Positions 27,035 to 36,089 of a stretch of 64,000 nt of DNA are shown one piece after another. Origin of the DNA: Paenibacillus phytohabitans (GTDB lineage: Bacteria > Bacillota > Bacilli > Paenibacillales > Paenibacillaceae). The notes beneath the pieces were generated by a model. The model had not been told where the DNA came from. It saw only the letters and a list, made by a program, of their open reading frames with translations, and made no database searches. Location: NCBI RefSeq assembly GCF_013141775.1, contig NZ_WHOB01000088.1, positions 100,823 to 164,822 on the forward strand, written 5' to 3'. The position numbers and the translations under genes are program-made. Numbering within the stretch: the stretch's first letter is position 1; every line of letters starts with the position of its first letter.

Positions 27035-27733
27035 ATGAACACGAAACAAGAATTCGATAATCTCATGGCATTTGCCAAGGACTTAATCAATGAGAATCTC
27101 GGCTTTTATTATGATATAAATTACGGCTACTTCCAGCCCGAGACCCACCCGATTGTAGACTTCATACGACTCATCGGCAGGAGGATTCAGAGCCAGCTGA
27201 TGCTGATGCCCGCACTCTACGGTGAGATCGACCAGATGGAGCGGATCTTCTCGGACAACCTGTTTTTTGATGAGTGGGCAGAGGTTACCCTGGACGGGAA
27301 GAGCTTCCACTTCCTGATGAGACAGATTGACAACAGCAGCAGGATCATTCACCTGGCGCGCGATCTGGTCTTCCCCTCCCCCTGGATTCCCCGGAAACTG
27401 CGCGACAGTCTGATCCGCATAGGGGAAGGTACCCTGAACGGCAGCTGGAGACAGGACATCGGCCATGAAGTCACACTGTGGCTTCCAATGGGTATCTCCT
27501 TCGTGGAAGGCTCGGGACACCATTCGGTCACGGCGGGGATCATCAAGGGCGAAGGGGAACTCTACCCTACCTCGGTATATGACATCAGCCCCATCTATGA
27601 TCATGTATATACCGACGGCAAGTATTATTACAGAACGCATGATCATTCCGTAATCTCCGAGGTTCATTTCGCAGAGTGTGCCGCTATCTTCGAAATCGGC
27701 CGGATTATGGCGGCGCAGAAGATTATTTTCTGA
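27035..27733 (+). CDS. Hypothetical protein, possibly DUF6710-like
   Basis: 232 residues from ATG 27035 with AAGGAG 10 nt upstream; TTG 27029 is in frame but only 4 nt from the SD. No signal peptide or membrane segment. The sequence is rich in aromatic residues and includes YDINYGYFQPETHPIVDFIR near the start and an HDHSVISEVHFAECAAIFEIG region near the end. I have a weak memory of a DUF6710-type family with this length but cannot confirm it. It stands alone: a terminator precedes it and phased hairpin array B follows its stop after 100 bp. Confidence 0.7.
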   Translation: MNTKQEFDNLMAFAKDLINENLGFYYDINYGYFQPETHPIVDFIRLIGRRIQSQLMLMPALYGEIDQMERIFSDNLFFDEWAEVTLDGKSFHFLMRQIDNSSRIIHLARDLVFPSPWIPRKLRDSLIRIGEGTLNGSWRQDIGHEVTLWLPMGISFVEGSGHHSVTAGIIKGEGELYPTSVYDISPIYDHVYTDGKYYYRTHDHSVISEVHFAECAAIFEIGRIMAAQKIIF

Positions 27734-27830
27734 GGCTGCGCGGCACGTTACAAGGGCTGTGCTAAGCGCCATGAATTGGCTGCTTGGCACAGCCCTTTGT
27801 TTTTGTACGGGACGCCCCGCTTCCGGCAAA

Positions 27831-28060
27831 ATTAGAGGGATTTATCCCTCTCGTTTGCTCGTCCGGCCGACTTTCGGCGGAATTAGAGGGATTTATCCCT
27901 CTCATTTGCTCGTCCCGCCCAATTTCGGCGGAATTAGAGGGATTTATCCCTCTCATTTGCTCGTCCGGCCCAACTTACGGCGGATTCAGGAGCACTTCTG
28001 CTCCTCATTTGCTCGTCCCACCCACTTTCGGCGGATTCAAGAGCACTTCTGCTCCTCATT
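27831..28060. repeat. Phased hairpin array B, five copies, two stem types
   Basis: Five palindromic cores at 27834-27851, 27885-27902, 27936-27953, 27988-28005 and 28039-28056 (periods 51, 51, 52, 51). Copies 1-3 have AGAGGGATTTATCCCTCT; copies 4-5 have AGGAGCACTTCTGCTCCT (copy 5 begins AAGAG). Linkers are nearly constant: CATTTGCTCGTCC followed by ACTTTCGGCGGA. Both arms of the stem change together while the linker stays. It lies between convergent genes (27733 and 28182). The open frame across it is repetitive with no ribosome site. Confidence 0.9.
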
Positions 28061-28181
28061 GCTCGTCCCGCCCACTTTTGAGACTAATCTCTACGATTTT
28101 CTCCATAAGCACGAAGAGCTGCCCCTATGCAGTTTTCTCTGCACCAAGGACAGCTCTTGTAGTTTGTCTTATAGTCTTATA

Positions 28182-30425
28182 CTATTCAGATCCCGAAGAC
28201 AAGGGCAGATTCAGCAGCAGATCATTAAGGCTGTAACAGAATCCGGGCTGCTCAGTCTCAGCTGGAGCTACCGTCAGTACATACAGCTCCAGCGGCTCCA
28301 GCCCGCGCAGAGCCTCCACCTCCAGCTGGTGAATACCGGCGGACAGCTGCAGCTCGATTCTCTGCCCTTCTGCTCCACGGTGATAGGCCGGAAGCGCGTC
28401 TGCGGCACCCGGTGTATCGAGCACCGTCCGTCCGTCCAGCTTCACCCGGACCGCTCCCGGGGCTGACACCGCGAGGCAGACCTCGCGGTCCAGCGGATTA
28501 CACAGCGCCGTGCGGCCGGTGTACCAGCCCTCGGTCTGTGATCCGGCAGCTTCATCCAACCGGACCCGGTTCCCGGATATCCATACCGGCTGCTCCGCCG
28601 TGCGGTCCGGACCGGAGACCAGCCAACCGTTGGCGCGAACTAAGGTGAAGGGTATCCGGAAGGCTGCCCATTCTGCACCATTATGCAGCCGGGTGAGCTT
28701 CAGCTGCATAGGATAGGTGGATTCCTGCAGATTACCTCCAGCTGTAACCACCGTCTCCCAAGTACGGCTCTCTCCCGCAGCCAGCGTCCATGCTGCCAAG
28801 CCGTTCTCCAACGCAGTCACCTTCCCCGCCGCCACGCCATTCTCACCCGCAGTCTCCTTCCCCGCCGCCACGCCATTCTCACCCGCAGTCTCCTTCCCCG
28901 CCGCCACGCCATTCTCCCACGCAGTCTCCTTCCCCGCCGCCACGCCATGCTCCCACGCAGTCTCCTTCCCCGCTGCCACGCCATGCTCCCACGCAGTCTC
29001 CTTCCCCGCCGCCACGCCATGCTCCCACGCAGTCTCCTTCCCCGCTGCCACGTCGCTCTCCCCTGCCGCCACTTTCCCCGCCGCCAAGCCGCTCTCTCCT
29101 GATGCCAAGCTCCAGTTTACCTGGTCCTGCGTTTGTTCCACAACCTTCCAGCCCTCCGGTACCTCAAGTGCCGAACGTAACGCAAGCGGCACGTTACTCT
29201 GGTTCGTCAGCGTAAATTGCAGCTGCTTGCGGCACCCGGCGCCGATGCCAGGGTCATTGCCCTCATAGCGGATCTCCAGCTTCAGCAACGCGTGCTGCTG
29301 CTGTGAGCCTTCAGGCAGATAGCGGATGTCCACGCCCGGATCACGTGTCCATAATTCTTCAATGGACTCGCTGCCTCTGGCTTCGTCCGGCGCTGCCAGC
29401 CGGGTCGGCAGATCCGGCAGCACTACGATCCGGGAACCGGCATGGGCCAGCACTCTTTTGCCCATTGCTATAGTCCGCTCTGTCAGCTCCTCCAGAGTAG
29501 CGGGATTGGGGAATCCGTTGATCGGCGGGCTGACGACCACCCGGTTGCCCACAGGATCAACCCATTTGGCCGGCAGCCCCTCCGGCCCGAGAATCATCCC
29601 GAGGATCGAGGCCAGCGTTGCGGCCGTGCAATCCGTATCATACCCGCAATTCACCGCCTTCAGAATAGCGTCCTCGAAATCTGTGCCATACAGCCAGCCG
29701 AGCAGGGTGAAGGCGATGTTTTGCGGAGCGTCTGTGAAGTTGCTGTGCCCGTGATGCTGCAGAATTAGCTCCCGTGCCGTCAGCCAATCCTTCCCCTCCC
29801 TATGCCAGCGCAGCAAATCCTTGATGGCAAGTGCAGTCCGGCAATCCGCCGGGATGAACTTCATGCCGATTGCGATCAGGGCATCGCGGTCCTGCTCATA
29901 GAAGACTGCACTCTCCAGCGCCGCGAAGAACATCTCCCCATACACGCCTTCACCGCCCGCATGATCCGTGATCGCATCCTCATAGGCATAACGCGCAGCC
30001 ACCTCCGGCATTCCCGGAGCGACCATGGCCCAGATCTCCGAACGGATCGGCGAGCCCATGCAGTTATTGAAGGGGTTGTTGAAATATCCGGCCAGCGGAG
30101 GCTTGAGTCCCCGGCGCAGATTGGTTAGGGCATAGCCGTACTCATCGAACGGAAAAAAAATATGGTCCACCCATTCCTGTCCCAGCTGCTGCGCCGTAAT
30201 CCCCGGCCCGTACTGCTCCAGCGCATGCAGCCAGACCAGCTGAAGATCCAGATCATCATTCTCCAGCGGGCCGTCCGGCAGCTCCGGGTAGAAGTCCAGC
30301 TGAAGCAGCTCTTTGACTCCTTCTACCGGGGCCCCCAGGGTTCCGCCGATATTTTTGCCGAGCCAGCCTCCGTATACGATCCGGTAATAATCCTGTTCAT
30401 TAAGAATCCCTGCCTCGCTGCCCAT
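28182..30425 (-). CDS. ADP-ribosylglycohydrolase-fold protein with an internal 12-residue repeat expansion
   Basis: 747 residues from ATG 30425, preceded by AGGAGTGGAG; the upstream in-frame ATG 30440 overlaps that SD. Residues about 10-330 form an ADP-ribosylglycohydrolase fold with metal-binding Asp57, Asp58 and Asp60 (LENDDLDLQ), a GGEGVYGEMFFAALESA helix, and NCGYDTDCTAATLASILG. Paralogues near sugar operons are probably carbohydrate-acting or of unknown role. C-terminal beta regions follow. At about 450-537 there is a run of six near-identical units VAAGKETA(W/G)E(H/N)G plus degenerate flanks. The kinase gene ends 22 bp upstream, so both share a transcript. The substrate is unknown. Confidence 0.82.
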   Translation of the reverse strand: MGSEAGILNEQDYYRIVYGGWLGKNIGGTLGAPVEGVKELLQLDFYPELPDGPLENDDLDLQLVWLHALEQYGPGITAQQLGQEWVDHIFFPFDEYGYALTNLRRGLKPPLAGYFNNPFNNCMGSPIRSEIWAMVAPGMPEVAARYAYEDAITDHAGGEGVYGEMFFAALESAVFYEQDRDALIAIGMKFIPADCRTALAIKDLLRWHREGKDWLTARELILQHHGHSNFTDAPQNIAFTLLGWLYGTDFEDAILKAVNCGYDTDCTAATLASILGMILGPEGLPAKWVDPVGNRVVVSPPINGFPNPATLEELTERTIAMGKRVLAHAGSRIVVLPDLPTRLAAPDEARGSESIEELWTRDPGVDIRYLPEGSQQQHALLKLEIRYEGNDPGIGAGCRKQLQFTLTNQSNVPLALRSALEVPEGWKVVEQTQDQVNWSLASGESGLAAGKVAAGESDVAAGKETAWEHGVAAGKETAWEHGVAAGKETAWEHGVAAGKETAWENGVAAGKETAGENGVAAGKETAGENGVAAGKVTALENGLAAWTLAAGESRTWETVVTAGGNLQESTYPMQLKLTRLHNGAEWAAFRIPFTLVRANGWLVSGPDRTAEQPVWISGNRVRLDEAAGSQTEGWYTGRTALCNPLDREVCLAVSAPGAVRVKLDGRTVLDTPGAADALPAYHRGAEGQRIELQLSAGIHQLEVEALRGLEPLELYVLTVAPAETEQPGFCYSLNDLLLNLPLSSGSE
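28815..29075 (-). repeat. In-frame 36-bp tandem repeat inside the ADP-ribosylglycohydrolase-like gene
   Basis: About seven 36-bp units, six of them near-identical, encode VAAGKETA(W/G)E(H/N)G. The sequence flanking the run (SLASGESG.. and ..LAAGESRTWE) resembles the unit, so the tract probably grew by duplication of a native LAAGES-TWE segment. Reading frame is kept throughout. Confidence 0.85.
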
Positions 30426-30447
30426 CTCTCCACTCCTCATTACAGAT

Positions 30448-31398
30448 TTATCGCTGTACCTCTTCCTCTGCCGCTGACAATAGTGACGCCAGTGCCTTGC
30501 GGTCAGGCAGCCCTTCGATATCTCCGCTGACCATCGTTACTGCCGCCCCAACCGCGCAGCCTCTCGTAACTGATTGCTCCAGGGACAACCCATCCAGTTG
30601 CCCGGACAGCACCCCTGCGGCGAAGCCGTCACCCGCACCGACGGGATCAACCACCTTGGCTACCTTCAAGCTGTCCACATACTTCGCTTCGAGCGGGTTG
30701 GAATAGTATGCTCCCCGCTCTCCGCGTTTGATGATTACTGTGCCGCAGCCTTCCTTGTGTACATAACCTGCCAGTTCGGCGCAGTCCTTGGTTCCGTATA
30801 GAAACTCTCCTTCCGCAACACCGGCCAGCACGATATCCGACTTCCTGACAATCTCCTTCAGAACAGACCGCGCTTCCTCCTCACTCCACAGCTTGCGGCG
30901 GAGATTCGGATCAAACACCACCATCACTTTAGCCTTACGCGCCACCTCAACGGCATGGAATACACTCTCCCGGCAAGACGCACTCAGCGCCGGGGTGATG
31001 CCGGTCAGGTACAGATATTTCGCTCCGGCGATATAGTCTTCATCAATATCCCCCGGCTGCAGGCGGCTGGCTGCGGAATGCGAGCGGTAATAATAAATCC
31101 GCACATCCCGTTCGTTCAGCTGTTCCTTGAACAGCAGGCCTGTCGGCGCATCCCCGTCTACAATAACCTGGCTCGTATCCACGCCCTCCCCCCGCACGGC
31201 CGCGCGGACGAGTGCGCCGAACTCATCATGGCCGAGCCGGCTGATCCATCCCGCTTGGTGGCCAAGCTTCGCCAGACCGATCAGGGTGTTGGTCTCGGCT
31301 CCGGCGATATGGGAGGAGAAGCTGCGGCTATATCGCATCTGCCCCTGCTTCTCCGGCGTAAACAGCACCATCGTTTCTCCTAAGCTCACCACGTCCAT
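30448..31398 (-). CDS. kdgK: 2-dehydro-3-deoxygluconokinase (KDG kinase), PfkB family
   Basis: 316 residues, ATG 31398 with GGAG about 9 nt upstream. The N-terminus MDVVSLGETMVLFTPEKQG and the HIAGAETNTLIGLAKLG region (30-46) match KDG kinases. The ATP/catalytic motif is VDPVGAGDGFAAG with Asp257. The YYYRSHSAASRL segment (102-113) is typical of KdgK substrate binding. The enzyme phosphorylates 2-keto-3-deoxygluconate to KDPG, which the aldolase encoded at 37641-38444 would split into pyruvate and glyceraldehyde 3-phosphate. The ADP-ribosylglycohydrolase-like gene follows 22 bp downstream. Upstream lies repeat block G1 and then the SLH glycosidase gene. Confidence 0.88.
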   Translation of the reverse strand: MDVVSLGETMVLFTPEKQGQMRYSRSFSSHIAGAETNTLIGLAKLGHQAGWISRLGHDEFGALVRAAVRGEGVDTSQVIVDGDAPTGLLFKEQLNERDVRIYYYRSHSAASRLQPGDIDEDYIAGAKYLYLTGITPALSASCRESVFHAVEVARKAKVMVVFDPNLRRKLWSEEEARSVLKEIVRKSDIVLAGVAEGEFLYGTKDCAELAGYVHKEGCGTVIIKRGERGAYYSNPLEAKYVDSLKVAKVVDPVGAGDGFAAGVLSGQLDGLSLEQSVTRGCAVGAAVTMVSGDIEGLPDRKALASLLSAAEEEVQR

Positions 31399-31460
31399 AG
31401 CGTATACTCCAATCTGAATATAGACTGACTTAAAACTCCTCTATTGAGGCGAAATTGTAA

Positions 31461-31566
31461 CTGCGGCAAATGCTTGGACTTCCGTCCGCTGGCCGCCTCC
31501 GGATTTCTTGATGAATACCGCTCTTTGCGGCGAAAATCCGGTGACGGCCGACGCTTCCGAAGTCGG
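31461..31566 (+). repeat. Nested inverted-repeat block G1
   Basis: Homologous to block G2 (53665-53786) read on the opposite strand. Shared parts are TTGGACTTCCG-n-CCGCTG and then GGATTTC-n-TGAT..ACCGCT..GCGG..AAATCC, an outer GGATTT/AAATCC stem enclosing an inner ACCGC/GCGG stem. It fills most of the gap between the GH stop (31675) and kdgK start (31398). A possible 76-aa minus-strand frame here is not credible. Confidence 0.7.
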
Positions 31567-31674
31567 CTTGCCTGCGGATAGCTTTCATGCAGATACCAGC
31601 ACTCCCACAGTTCCAATAATCCCCTTAGTTACTTCATCTTCCCGTGCAGCTCTCCATGCGGTCTCTATAGATCC

Positions 31675-34600
31675 TTATTGCAGTTCCAGCAGCGCGTATA
31701 CCATCCGCGCCGCTTCCGCCCGGGTAGCATATCCCGTAGGGGAAGGCGTGCCGCCGAAGCCCGGGTTCACTACCAGCAGCGGATTTTTGCCCAGCACCAC
31801 GGCTGCATTCTGCGTCATGGCAATCATCTGCGGAATCGTCAGGCTCTGAGCCGGGTTGAAGTTGCCGGAAGCGTCCGCCGCAGTGATCCCTTTCCATACA
31901 GCAGCGGCCAGGACAGGATACATGGCCTCGGTATCGGCAACATCACCAAACACCGCCGGTGTATCTGAATAGTCGTTCGGAATCTGGAGTGCTTTAGCCA
32001 GCATCGCTGTCATGTCGGCCTTCGTCACAAGGGCTTCCGGCATATATTGTGTTGCCGTTCCGCCGGAGACCACTCCTTTGGTGCCCAGAGCTTCAATATA
32101 AGGTTTCGCCCAATGGCCTGCACCAACATCGGTATAACTGCTCGCTGCCAGTTTCATAACAGTCATCGAATACGGCTGCAGGGTGGCGGTTGCTGCGAAC
32201 TCTCCACCCGGGGTTACCGGCAGCGGATTATTCTTCGGTTCCTGTCTCCAGATGGTGTAGTCGTTGACCAGATAATCCGGCACCGGATCACCACCGTAGG
32301 ACCACACCGGCATCAGCTCCTGGCCGGGAAGGGAAACTTCGATTTCCTTATCCGTTCTGTTGCTGAATACTACGGTAGTAAGCTCATTTTCATTCCCGAG
32401 TCCCCAAGCGCCGACATCATTCAGCTTAAGATCCTTCCCGTAGACATAGTTGGCTGGCGAAGCATTGTTAAGCATCCGGTAATCGCCGCTGGTCATTGCC
32501 AGATCATAATAATAGTCATTGTCCTTCAGCAGATGGCCGATCTCGCGGAAGGTATAATAAGGCGGAAGAACGACCATCCCCGTCTTGTTGCTGCTGTCGA
32601 AGCTGTCCTGTACGATACCGAAAAACTGGTTGTCAATCAGGCAGTGATAGGCGGTGACCTGCACTTTGCCGGTCTTCATGAAGTTCATGAACCGCTCCAT
32701 GTAGTGCATGGAGTAGGCCGGGGTTTTGCCCAGGTGAATCCGGCCCTTCTCGGACAGGTTCGTCTCTCCTCCGAAGATCAGCCCGCTGATGCCGCCGTAT
32801 TCTGTGATCCAGATTTCCTTACCCGGGAATTCCTGCGCCTGCTCCTTAATGAGCTGGTAGCGGTTCTCGTTATTCACATACAGGAAGTCCATGAAATCCG
32901 ACTGGGTCATATCATCTATGCTGTGAATACCGGTATACTCATGCGGAATCACGGCGTCATAGATATCCGGATTGGCGGCAATCGTCCGGTTCCACTCCTC
33001 CCAGCGTACATAACGGTTGCCTGCGGTGTCCTCCAGATCGAGCGGATCATTCGGTTTATGCGAATCGGGGTCTTTTACAATAATCGTCTCCTGCCATTTA
33101 TCCAGAATGACGATCCCCACCTGAATATCCGGGTCGATATCCTTGATCGCATGATAGACATCGCGGGCCTTGTAGACGTAATCGGTAACCGAAGGGAACT
33201 GGCCGCCGTATTTATTCAGATAGAATTCATTGCCCATCTCAATCCGCACCGGCTGATCGGACAGGCTGACAATCTCCTCTACCTCTGCCGTAATCTCTTC
33301 CACACTCTGAAAAGCCACATTCAGCACAAACGTGCTAGGCAGCTCCAGCTCATTCGGCGCACGGTAAATATCATCCAGAAAAATCCCGTCCAGCCCGTTG
33401 TTAATCCCGTTCACCGAGGTGTACTCGAAGCCTGTCGTGATATTGCTGAACCGCGGATCATTGGCATTAATGAGTGAGCCGTCATTATACAGATAATAGT
33501 TGGCCGACGTTCCGTCAGGCACGCGCAGCAGATCCACACCAATATCCTGCATCAGCGCAATATCACGCTCACTGTACCAATCATCTGTCCGCCCCAGATC
33601 ATTCAGCTTCTGATAGTTGATCCCGTACAGACCGGAAGGGATGAGCTGCTTCTCCCCGTAGACGGCAAAAGTAGCACTCCCGCTTCCCGCAGCCGCCGCC
33701 GGAACCACCGTAACCGTGCTGGTAACCGTAATCTGGTTGTCAGCCGTGACCGCCTGAATCACCGCTGTTCCCGGCGCAACCGCCGTTACGGCTCTCGCTT
33801 TGGACGCGCTGCCGGTCAGCTTCGCCACCTGCTCATTGCTGCTGGTCCAGATGATGCTGTCATCATCCAGCTCCACCGCCGCCGGCTCATAGATGATCCG
33901 CAGATTCTCGGTCTCTCCCGCCTTCAGATTCATCGTTGTCTTGTAGAAGTGCATACTTGTCAGGACGGGTCCGGTGTAAGGATTGTCAGCCGCAAGAGCA
34001 TACACCCGCACATTATCCAGACTCGGCTGCAGCAGATGATGGCCGAAGGTGACCGTCCGCTTGACCGCATCATACAGCCCCGTGTACTGGCCAAGCGTCT
34101 GATACTGCGAATCTGATGCTCCCTTCACCTGCACAATTGCTGAATTGCCGTCTACCAGCACCCGGAAATCATAAGCGGCACCCGCCGCAATCGTATAGTC
34201 TGCAAGCTTGGTTTCTCCGGTAACCCCTGATTTGTAGAAGGAAATCTTATTTTGCTTAATCAGCAGCGAGTCATAGTTGGCACTGTTCACATCTCCGAGA
34301 TCTACCCTGGCAAAAGCACCCGCCGCCGATACATCGGGAACGCTCAGGTTGAACGTGAGCAGGAACTTCTTCCATGACTTGCCCTTGATTCTCGCCTTGG
34401 AGGTAGTGTTAATGTCCTTGGCTACGAACCTGCCGTCCAGATACTGGTAGTGCATATAGCTGCCCGCAGGTGTATCCCACTTGGCTGTTGGAGTCTGGAA
34501 CAGATCCTCGAACACTACCGGCCAGGAGGAGGTCACCGTGTCAATATCCGGAATCGGCGGCTCCTGCCCTTCCTGTGAATTGACGCGGACATTATCAAGG

Positions 34601-35247
34601 CTTGGCTTCGCCAGATTATGCCCGAAGGTCACCGTCCGGGCGGCCGCTGTATACAGATTCCCGTATTCTCCCAGCGTCTGATACACGGTATCCGTCACGG
34701 ATTTCATCTGCACAATGGCCGTATTTCCATCGACCAGCATCCGGACATCATAGCTCACCCCGGACTGGACGGGATAAGCTGTGGATAGCGTAGTTTCTCC
34801 CGTGACTCCTGATTTATAGAACGAAATTTTATTCTGTTTGATCAGCAGGGAATCATAGTTTGCACTGCCGGTATCCCCCAGATCGACTCTGGCAAAAGCA
34901 CCCGCCGCCGACACATCAGGAATGACCAGGTTAAACGCCAGCATGAATTCAGACCAGGATTCACCCTTGATTCTGGCCTTGGAGCTGGAGTAGTTATCCT
35001 TGGCCGCGAACCGTCCGCCGGTAATCTCATAGTTCATATAATTGCCGGCGGGTGCATCCCAATTCGCCGACGACGGCTGGCCGAAGGTATCCTCAAAAGC
35101 CACCGGCCAAGAAGCAGCAATCTGCTCCAGATCGGGAGTCTCCGTTTCCTCGGCTAGTACCTTCGCTGTACCGAACGTCAGATTCAGACTGCTGATGAGC
35201 AAAGTGATAACCAGAAGGAAAGATAAAGTCCGCATAGATCTCTTCAT
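31675..35247 (-). CDS. Surface-anchored clan GH-A glycosidase with duplicated LamG-like modules, Big2-type domain and SLH repeats
   Basis: 1190 residues, ATG 35247 with GGAGG 8 nt upstream. Order: signal peptide (to about AKVLAEE), two closely related beta-sandwich modules of about 180 residues each starting near WPVAFEDTFGQP and WPVVFEDLFQTP, a Big2-like Ig domain (..LTSMHFYKTTMNLKAGE..), then a TIM barrel. In the barrel Glu674 in EMGNEF is the likely acid/base and Glu816 in WITEYGG the likely nucleophile, a spacing usual for retaining clan GH-A enzymes. A C-terminal beta domain and three SLH motifs (YTDVGAGHWAKPYI, FGDVADTEAMYPVL and a degenerate third) anchor it to the wall. I cannot place the GH family. 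Context points to a uronic-acid-containing polysaccharide (inference). Confidence 0.8.
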   Translation of the reverse strand: MKRSMRTLSFLLVITLLISSLNLTFGTAKVLAEETETPDLEQIAASWPVAFEDTFGQPSSANWDAPAGNYMNYEITGGRFAAKDNYSSSKARIKGESWSEFMLAFNLVIPDVSAAGAFARVDLGDTGSANYDSLLIKQNKISFYKSGVTGETTLSTAYPVQSGVSYDVRMLVDGNTAIVQMKSVTDTVYQTLGEYGNLYTAAARTVTFGHNLAKPSLDNVRVNSQEGQEPPIPDIDTVTSSWPVVFEDLFQTPTAKWDTPAGSYMHYQYLDGRFVAKDINTTSKARIKGKSWKKFLLTFNLSVPDVSAAGAFARVDLGDVNSANYDSLLIKQNKISFYKSGVTGETKLADYTIAAGAAYDFRVLVDGNSAIVQVKGASDSQYQTLGQYTGLYDAVKRTVTFGHHLLQPSLDNVRVYALAADNPYTGPVLTSMHFYKTTMNLKAGETENLRIIYEPAAVELDDDSIIWTSSNEQVAKLTGSASKARAVTAVAPGTAVIQAVTADNQITVTSTVTVVPAAAAGSGSATFAVYGEKQLIPSGLYGINYQKLNDLGRTDDWYSERDIALMQDIGVDLLRVPDGTSANYYLYNDGSLINANDPRFSNITTGFEYTSVNGINNGLDGIFLDDIYRAPNELELPSTFVLNVAFQSVEEITAEVEEIVSLSDQPVRIEMGNEFYLNKYGGQFPSVTDYVYKARDVYHAIKDIDPDIQVGIVILDKWQETIIVKDPDSHKPNDPLDLEDTAGNRYVRWEEWNRTIAANPDIYDAVIPHEYTGIHSIDDMTQSDFMDFLYVNNENRYQLIKEQAQEFPGKEIWITEYGGISGLIFGGETNLSEKGRIHLGKTPAYSMHYMERFMNFMKTGKVQVTAYHCLIDNQFFGIVQDSFDSSNKTGMVVLPPYYTFREIGHLLKDNDYYYDLAMTSGDYRMLNNASPANYVYGKDLKLNDVGAWGLGNENELTTVVFSNRTDKEIEVSLPGQELMPVWSYGGDPVPDYLVNDYTIWRQEPKNNPLPVTPGGEFAATATLQPYSMTVMKLAASSYTDVGAGHWAKPYIEALGTKGVVSGGTATQYMPEALVTKADMTAMLAKALQIPNDYSDTPAVFGDVADTEAMYPVLAAAVWKGITAADASGNFNPAQSLTIPQMIAMTQNAAVVLGKNPLLVVNPGFGGTPSPTGYATRAEAARMVYALLELQ

Positions 35248-35340
35248 TGTTAAACCTCCTCAATTCTGTTTAGATAATCTGCAGCTGCACTTCAGACTTC
35301 TTCCAAAAAGAACGTTCCGCCGCCCGTGGTCAACCGTTAT
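35248..35340. other. Leader region of the SLH glycosidase gene
   Basis: Holds the ribosome site and leader only. No clear promoter was identified before the low-complexity tract that starts at about 35341. Confidence 0.4.
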
Positions 35341-35765
35341 CCAGCCACCTTTGCCACCCTAATACCCTAGCTACTCCAGTTACTCTGCCACTCCAACACT
35401 CCTACCACTCCAGCCGCTCTAGCCACTCTAGCCACCTAGCCACCAACCACTCCAGACACTCTAGACACTCAGCCACTCTAGCCACCTAGCCACCAACCAC
35501 TCCAGACACTCTAGACACTCAGCCACTCTAGCCACCAGTTACTCCAGTTACTCCAGCTACTCTGCCACTCTGCTACTCCTGCCAATCCTCCACTCCTGCC
35601 ACTCTAGCCACCTAGCCACCTAGCCACTAACCACTCCAGACACTCTAGCCACCAACCACTCCAGACACTCTAGACACTCTAGACACTCTAGCCACCAGCC
35701 ACTCTAGCCACTCCAACACTCCAACACTCCTGCCACTCTAGCCACTCCTGCCACTACAGCTACCA
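35341..35765. repeat. Degenerate tandem tract of CCACTCTAG-like units with a 50-bp higher-order repeat
   Basis: About 425 bp made of variants of CCACTCTAG, CCACCTAG, CCACTCCAGA and CTCTAGACA. A 50-bp block recurs exactly at about 35431 and 35481. It has no ribosome site and no credible frame. It abuts hairpin array A2. Confidence 0.85.
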
Positions 35766-35786
35766 ATTCAGCCAGCCTAGTCGGCC

Positions 35787-35964
35787 AAATGTTGCAGTAA
35801 ATACAACTCCAATGCAGAGATTCTGAAAAAATCACGGGATTGTTGTATGAAATACAACAATAGTTGCGTTAACTGGCCTAAAATAAGGAAAATGTTGTCT
35901 TTTATACAACAATTCAGAATTCGGGCCGAAATCGTGACCGGAATGTTGTATTTCGTGCAGGATT
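35787..35964 (+). repeat. Phased hairpin array A2 (GTTGTAT family), four copies
   Basis: Cores at 35787-35810, 35839-35861, 35890-35914 and 35942-35964, spaced about 50-52 bp. Copy 2 contains GTTGTATGAAATACAAC, a 7-bp stem with a GAA loop. Copy order matches arrays A1 (inverted) and A3. It lies between the tract at 35341-35765 and the sialidase-like gene. Confidence 0.85.
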
Positions 35965-36089
35965 TCGCAATCAGGAATGGATGCGGACACATCTTCTCAC
36001 GAATTCTCCTATCTCCACGGGGCTCAAGGTTGCGTCTTAGGGTTGCGTCTTAGAGTTATATCTTAAGCTCAGCCCATTAAGATCGAGCT

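Noticed and set aside
27784..28236. 150-residue + strand frame over array B
   Set aside because: Its repeats simply reflect the DNA repeats. It has no ribosome site and lies between two convergent genes.
28717..29268. Proline- or alanine-rich + strand frames opposite the ADP-ribosylglycohydrolase-like gene
   Set aside because: Antisense shadow of the 36-bp in-frame repeat; the minus-strand frame carries the recognised domains.
31386..31616. 76-residue minus-strand frame between the SLH glycosidase and kdgK
   Set aside because: Coincides with repeat block G1, has no ribosome site, and overlaps the kdgK start.
32047..33477. Long + strand frame (476 residues) opposite the SLH glycosidase
   Set aside because: Shadow frame; the opposite strand has signal peptide, catalytic motifs and SLH repeats.
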